5,321 bases of DNA from positions 1 to 5,321 of the forward strand of contig JAFDCR010000124.1 in NCBI GenBank assembly GCA_019312685.1, in the 5' to 3' direction. This document shows, piece after piece, positions 4,774 to 5,321 of the stretch. The notes below the pieces were generated by a model that was not told where the DNA came from, made no database searches, and saw only the letters and a list, made by a program, of their open reading frames with translations. Origin of the DNA: Deltaproteobacteria bacterium (GTDB lineage: Bacteria > Desulfobacterota > Desulfobulbia > Desulfobulbales > BM004). The position numbers and the translations under genes were made by a program. How positions within the stretch are numbered: position 1 is the stretch's first letter; each line of letters opens with the position of its first letter.

Positions 4774-5321
4774 TTCGGGGAAGCTTCAGATAATCGTTGC
4801 TGGATTTTGGTAATTGCTTCGTCAATTAGTTCACTGTAAGGTGTCTCCTCCGGTGATAGTTTTTTAAGACCGGTTATTGTTTGGTATCCACCAATGAGAA
4901 TTAATGTGTTGAGAATAGTAGAAAAATAAGCGCAAACTTCCTGATCTGCAGCTCTTCTGAAAAACTTAAAGAATTTTTTCTCTTCGCATTGAATTTTAAG
5001 TATACTGATCAAAGTATCATCAATTTTCTTTCCCTGGGGGTGCTCCTTGAGAGTTCCTAACGCTTTGATAAGCATAACTCTTTTTTGGCAGTAAGTAATA
5101 ATTTCTTCTCTGGTTTTCGGTTGCTCAACCAACAAAACTTCAAGAATTTTATTAATCGAGTCATTCGAAATAATACCAATGTCACTCAGGCAGGAAAGAG
5201 CCTGTTTCTGGACCATTGGTTCTTTGTCCTGCAGGGCCTGAATAATAAGTGGCTCCGAATCTCCAGCTTCAAGGGCCAGGATCGTCTTCAGGCCTTCTTG
5301 GCGTACACGTGGATCGCCATG
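4758..5321 (-). CDS. HEAT-repeat protein, C-terminal part (cut by window edge)
   Basis: The reading frame is open from the right edge (5321) to TGA at 4758, so 187 C-terminal residues are visible and the true start lies outside the window. The ATG at 5216 is internal: the 35 codons before it read on in the same frame and carry clear repeat sequence. Two HEAT-like units of about 30 residues are seen, starting GDPRVRQEGLKTILAL (visible residues 2-17) and DKEPMVQKQALSCL (32-45), with the usual D..V(R)..A/G pattern. The next 90 residues look helical but more divergent, with a basic patch KKFFKFFRR near 114-122, and the end is acidic (SPKPEED). HEAT repeats form a helical scaffold for protein contacts, so a binding or assembly role is likely; no catalytic domain is visible. 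It lies 175 bases upstream of bioB with no sign of a functional link. Confidence 0.75.
   Translation of the reverse strand, partial: HGDPRVRQEGLKTILALEAGDSEPLIIQALQDKEPMVQKQALSCLSDIGIISNDSINKILEVLLVEQPKTREEIITYCQKRVMLIKALGTLKEHPQGKKIDDTLISILKIQCEEKKFFKFFRRAADQEVCAYFSTILNTLILIGGYQTITGLKKLSPEETPYSELIDEAITKIQQRLSEASPKPEED

Noticed and set aside
5214..5216. ATG at 5216 as the start of a separate 152-residue protein
   Set aside because: The frame stays open for all 35 codons up to the window edge and those codons encode a clear HEAT-type repeat, so this ATG is internal.

Overview
All six protein genes in this window lie on the minus strand, so transcription runs from high to low coordinates. In transcription order they are: the C-terminal part of a HEAT-repeat protein (cut by the right window edge), a complete biotin synthase (bioB), a complete 12-helix MFS transporter of the UMF1/Atg22 type, a GNAT acetyltransferase, a small eight-cysteine 'two-CW domain' protein, and a 76-residue protein I do not recognise. 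No tRNA, rRNA, insertion sequence, CRISPR array or phage gene was seen.

The organism looks like a bacterium with moderate GC, probably an anaerobic Gram-negative lineage such as Desulfobacterota, Nitrospirota or anammox Planctomycetota. That rests on general impression (two-CW protein, HEAT-repeat protein, sigma-54-type promoters) and is not proven. The bioB and UMF1 genes are clearly GC-richer than the AT-rich left half of the window, so the two halves may have different histories.

The right half (2040-5321) is ordinary metabolism and transport. Each gene is separated from the next by about 160-190 bp, so the genes look like single transcription units rather than a tight operon. bioB has no bioF, bioA or bioD next to it. 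A short palindrome sits just downstream of a possible bioB promoter.

The left half (1-2039) holds the most interesting signals. Two genes, GNAT and two-CW, each carry a good match to a sigma-54 (RpoN) -24/-12 promoter, with the exact GG-N10-GC spacing, about 42-44 nt of predicted leader and a non-ATG start codon. Upstream of the two-CW promoter lie two near-identical 16-bp inverted repeats (GTTAC-N6-GTAAC type) exactly 33 bp apart. They fall at roughly -80 and -113 from the predicted transcription start, where activators of sigma-54 polymerase normally bind. This suggests an enhancer-activated stress or redox response that includes the small cysteine-rich protein and possibly the acetyltransferase. 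The 76-residue gene has its own housekeeping-type promoter, and a nested inverted repeat lies downstream of it near the left edge.
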